From: Pseudomonadota bacterium
GTDB taxonomy: Bacteria > Bdellovibrionota > UBA1018 > CAIMNF01
Reading direction: 5' to 3'
NCBI GenBank assembly: GCA_027482725.1
Contig: JAIXVT010000043.1
Span: forward strand, 1-5,604
DNA: 5,604 bases
The position numbers were made by a program, and so were the translations under genes. Position 1 is the first letter of the stretch; the number at the start of each line of letters is the position of its first letter. This document shows, piece after piece, positions 5,533 through 5,604 of this stretch. The notes under the pieces are model-generated. The model worked only from the letters and a program-made list of their open reading frames with translations, made no database searches and was not told where the DNA came from.

Positions 5533-5604
5533 GAGAAGTTGGGAGCGGGAATTTCTTCAACTCGACATTTCAGACTTATCGGGATTTTAAAATTAACGTT
5601 CAAA

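Larger units (their letters stand above)
5195..5604. other. Intergenic region without a conventional gene
   Basis: These 410 bases hold no reading frame of normal length on either strand and no tRNA or rRNA. The first 75 bases are very A/T-rich. The remainder contains the small inverted repeat at 5284-5301, the T-run at 5346-5353 and the long inverted-repeat element at 5379-5510. The last 94 bases add scattered complementarity, such as TCTGAAAT (5419-5426) with ATTTCAGA (5567-5574), at a level expected by chance. Any following gene begins beyond the window. Confidence 0.7.

Noticed and set aside
5567..5580. Extra complementarity of ATTTCAGA (5567-5574) and CTTATC (5575-5580) with segments at 5415-5426 and 5528-5533
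   Set aside because: Matches of six to eight bases are expected by chance in a 400-base region, so no further structure is claimed.
5272..5604. Possible tmRNA, because GGGGCTGATT at 5272-5281 matches its usual 5' end
   Set aside because: The match stops there. The CGACGG that normally follows is missing, and no tag-peptide frame is visible.
5511..5604. Gene start near the right edge (TTG at 5539, open to the window end)
   Set aside because: The frame has no ATG, the ribosome site is weak, and only about 22 codons are visible, which is too little to support a gene.

Overview
The window looks like bacterial chromosome, most likely from the group once called Deltaproteobacteria (Myxococcota or Bdellovibrionota). 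The Lon sequence closely resembles what I remember of myxobacterial Lon, for example in the run EKSQKEYYLNEQMQAIQKE and in the PKDGPSAG active site. The G+C content is moderate (roughly half by eye), lower than in typical myxobacteria, so a Bdellovibrio-like or uncultured relative is a fair guess. This placement is inference from remembered family sequences.

Layout. Positions 1-4484, all on the minus strand, form a protein quality-control cluster. In transcription order it is clpP (4484-3816), clpX (3813-2506, GTG start, 2 nt after the clpP stop), a strong bidirectional-looking hairpin terminator (2447-2483), and lon (2368 to the left edge, lacking only its last residues). ClpX unfolds tagged substrates and feeds them to the ClpP peptidase. 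Lon is a self-contained AAA+ protease. Catalytic and nucleotide-binding residues are present in all three. Trigger factor (tig), which often precedes clpP, is not next to it here.

Positions 4485-4702 are a divergent control region. It holds a strong dyad in the clpP leader (4515-4549), a GGTG-AAAGCTTT-CACC dyad lying over candidate promoters in both directions, and an AT-rich stretch with a helically phased direct repeat. On the plus strand, 4703-5194 encodes a hotdog-fold acyl-CoA thioesterase with a basic C-terminal tail.

Positions 5195-5604 contain no conventional gene. The main feature is a long imperfect inverted repeat (5379-5398 with 5491-5510; 19 of 20 positions pair if one G-U is allowed) that encloses 92 nt with smaller GC-rich hairpins. 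Each arm, read outward on its own strand, contains a Shine-Dalgarno-like sequence and an ATG opening the codons for Met-Tyr-Glu-Arg. It could be a structured RNA, a translation-control hairpin or a small mobile element, and it is the least explained part of the window.
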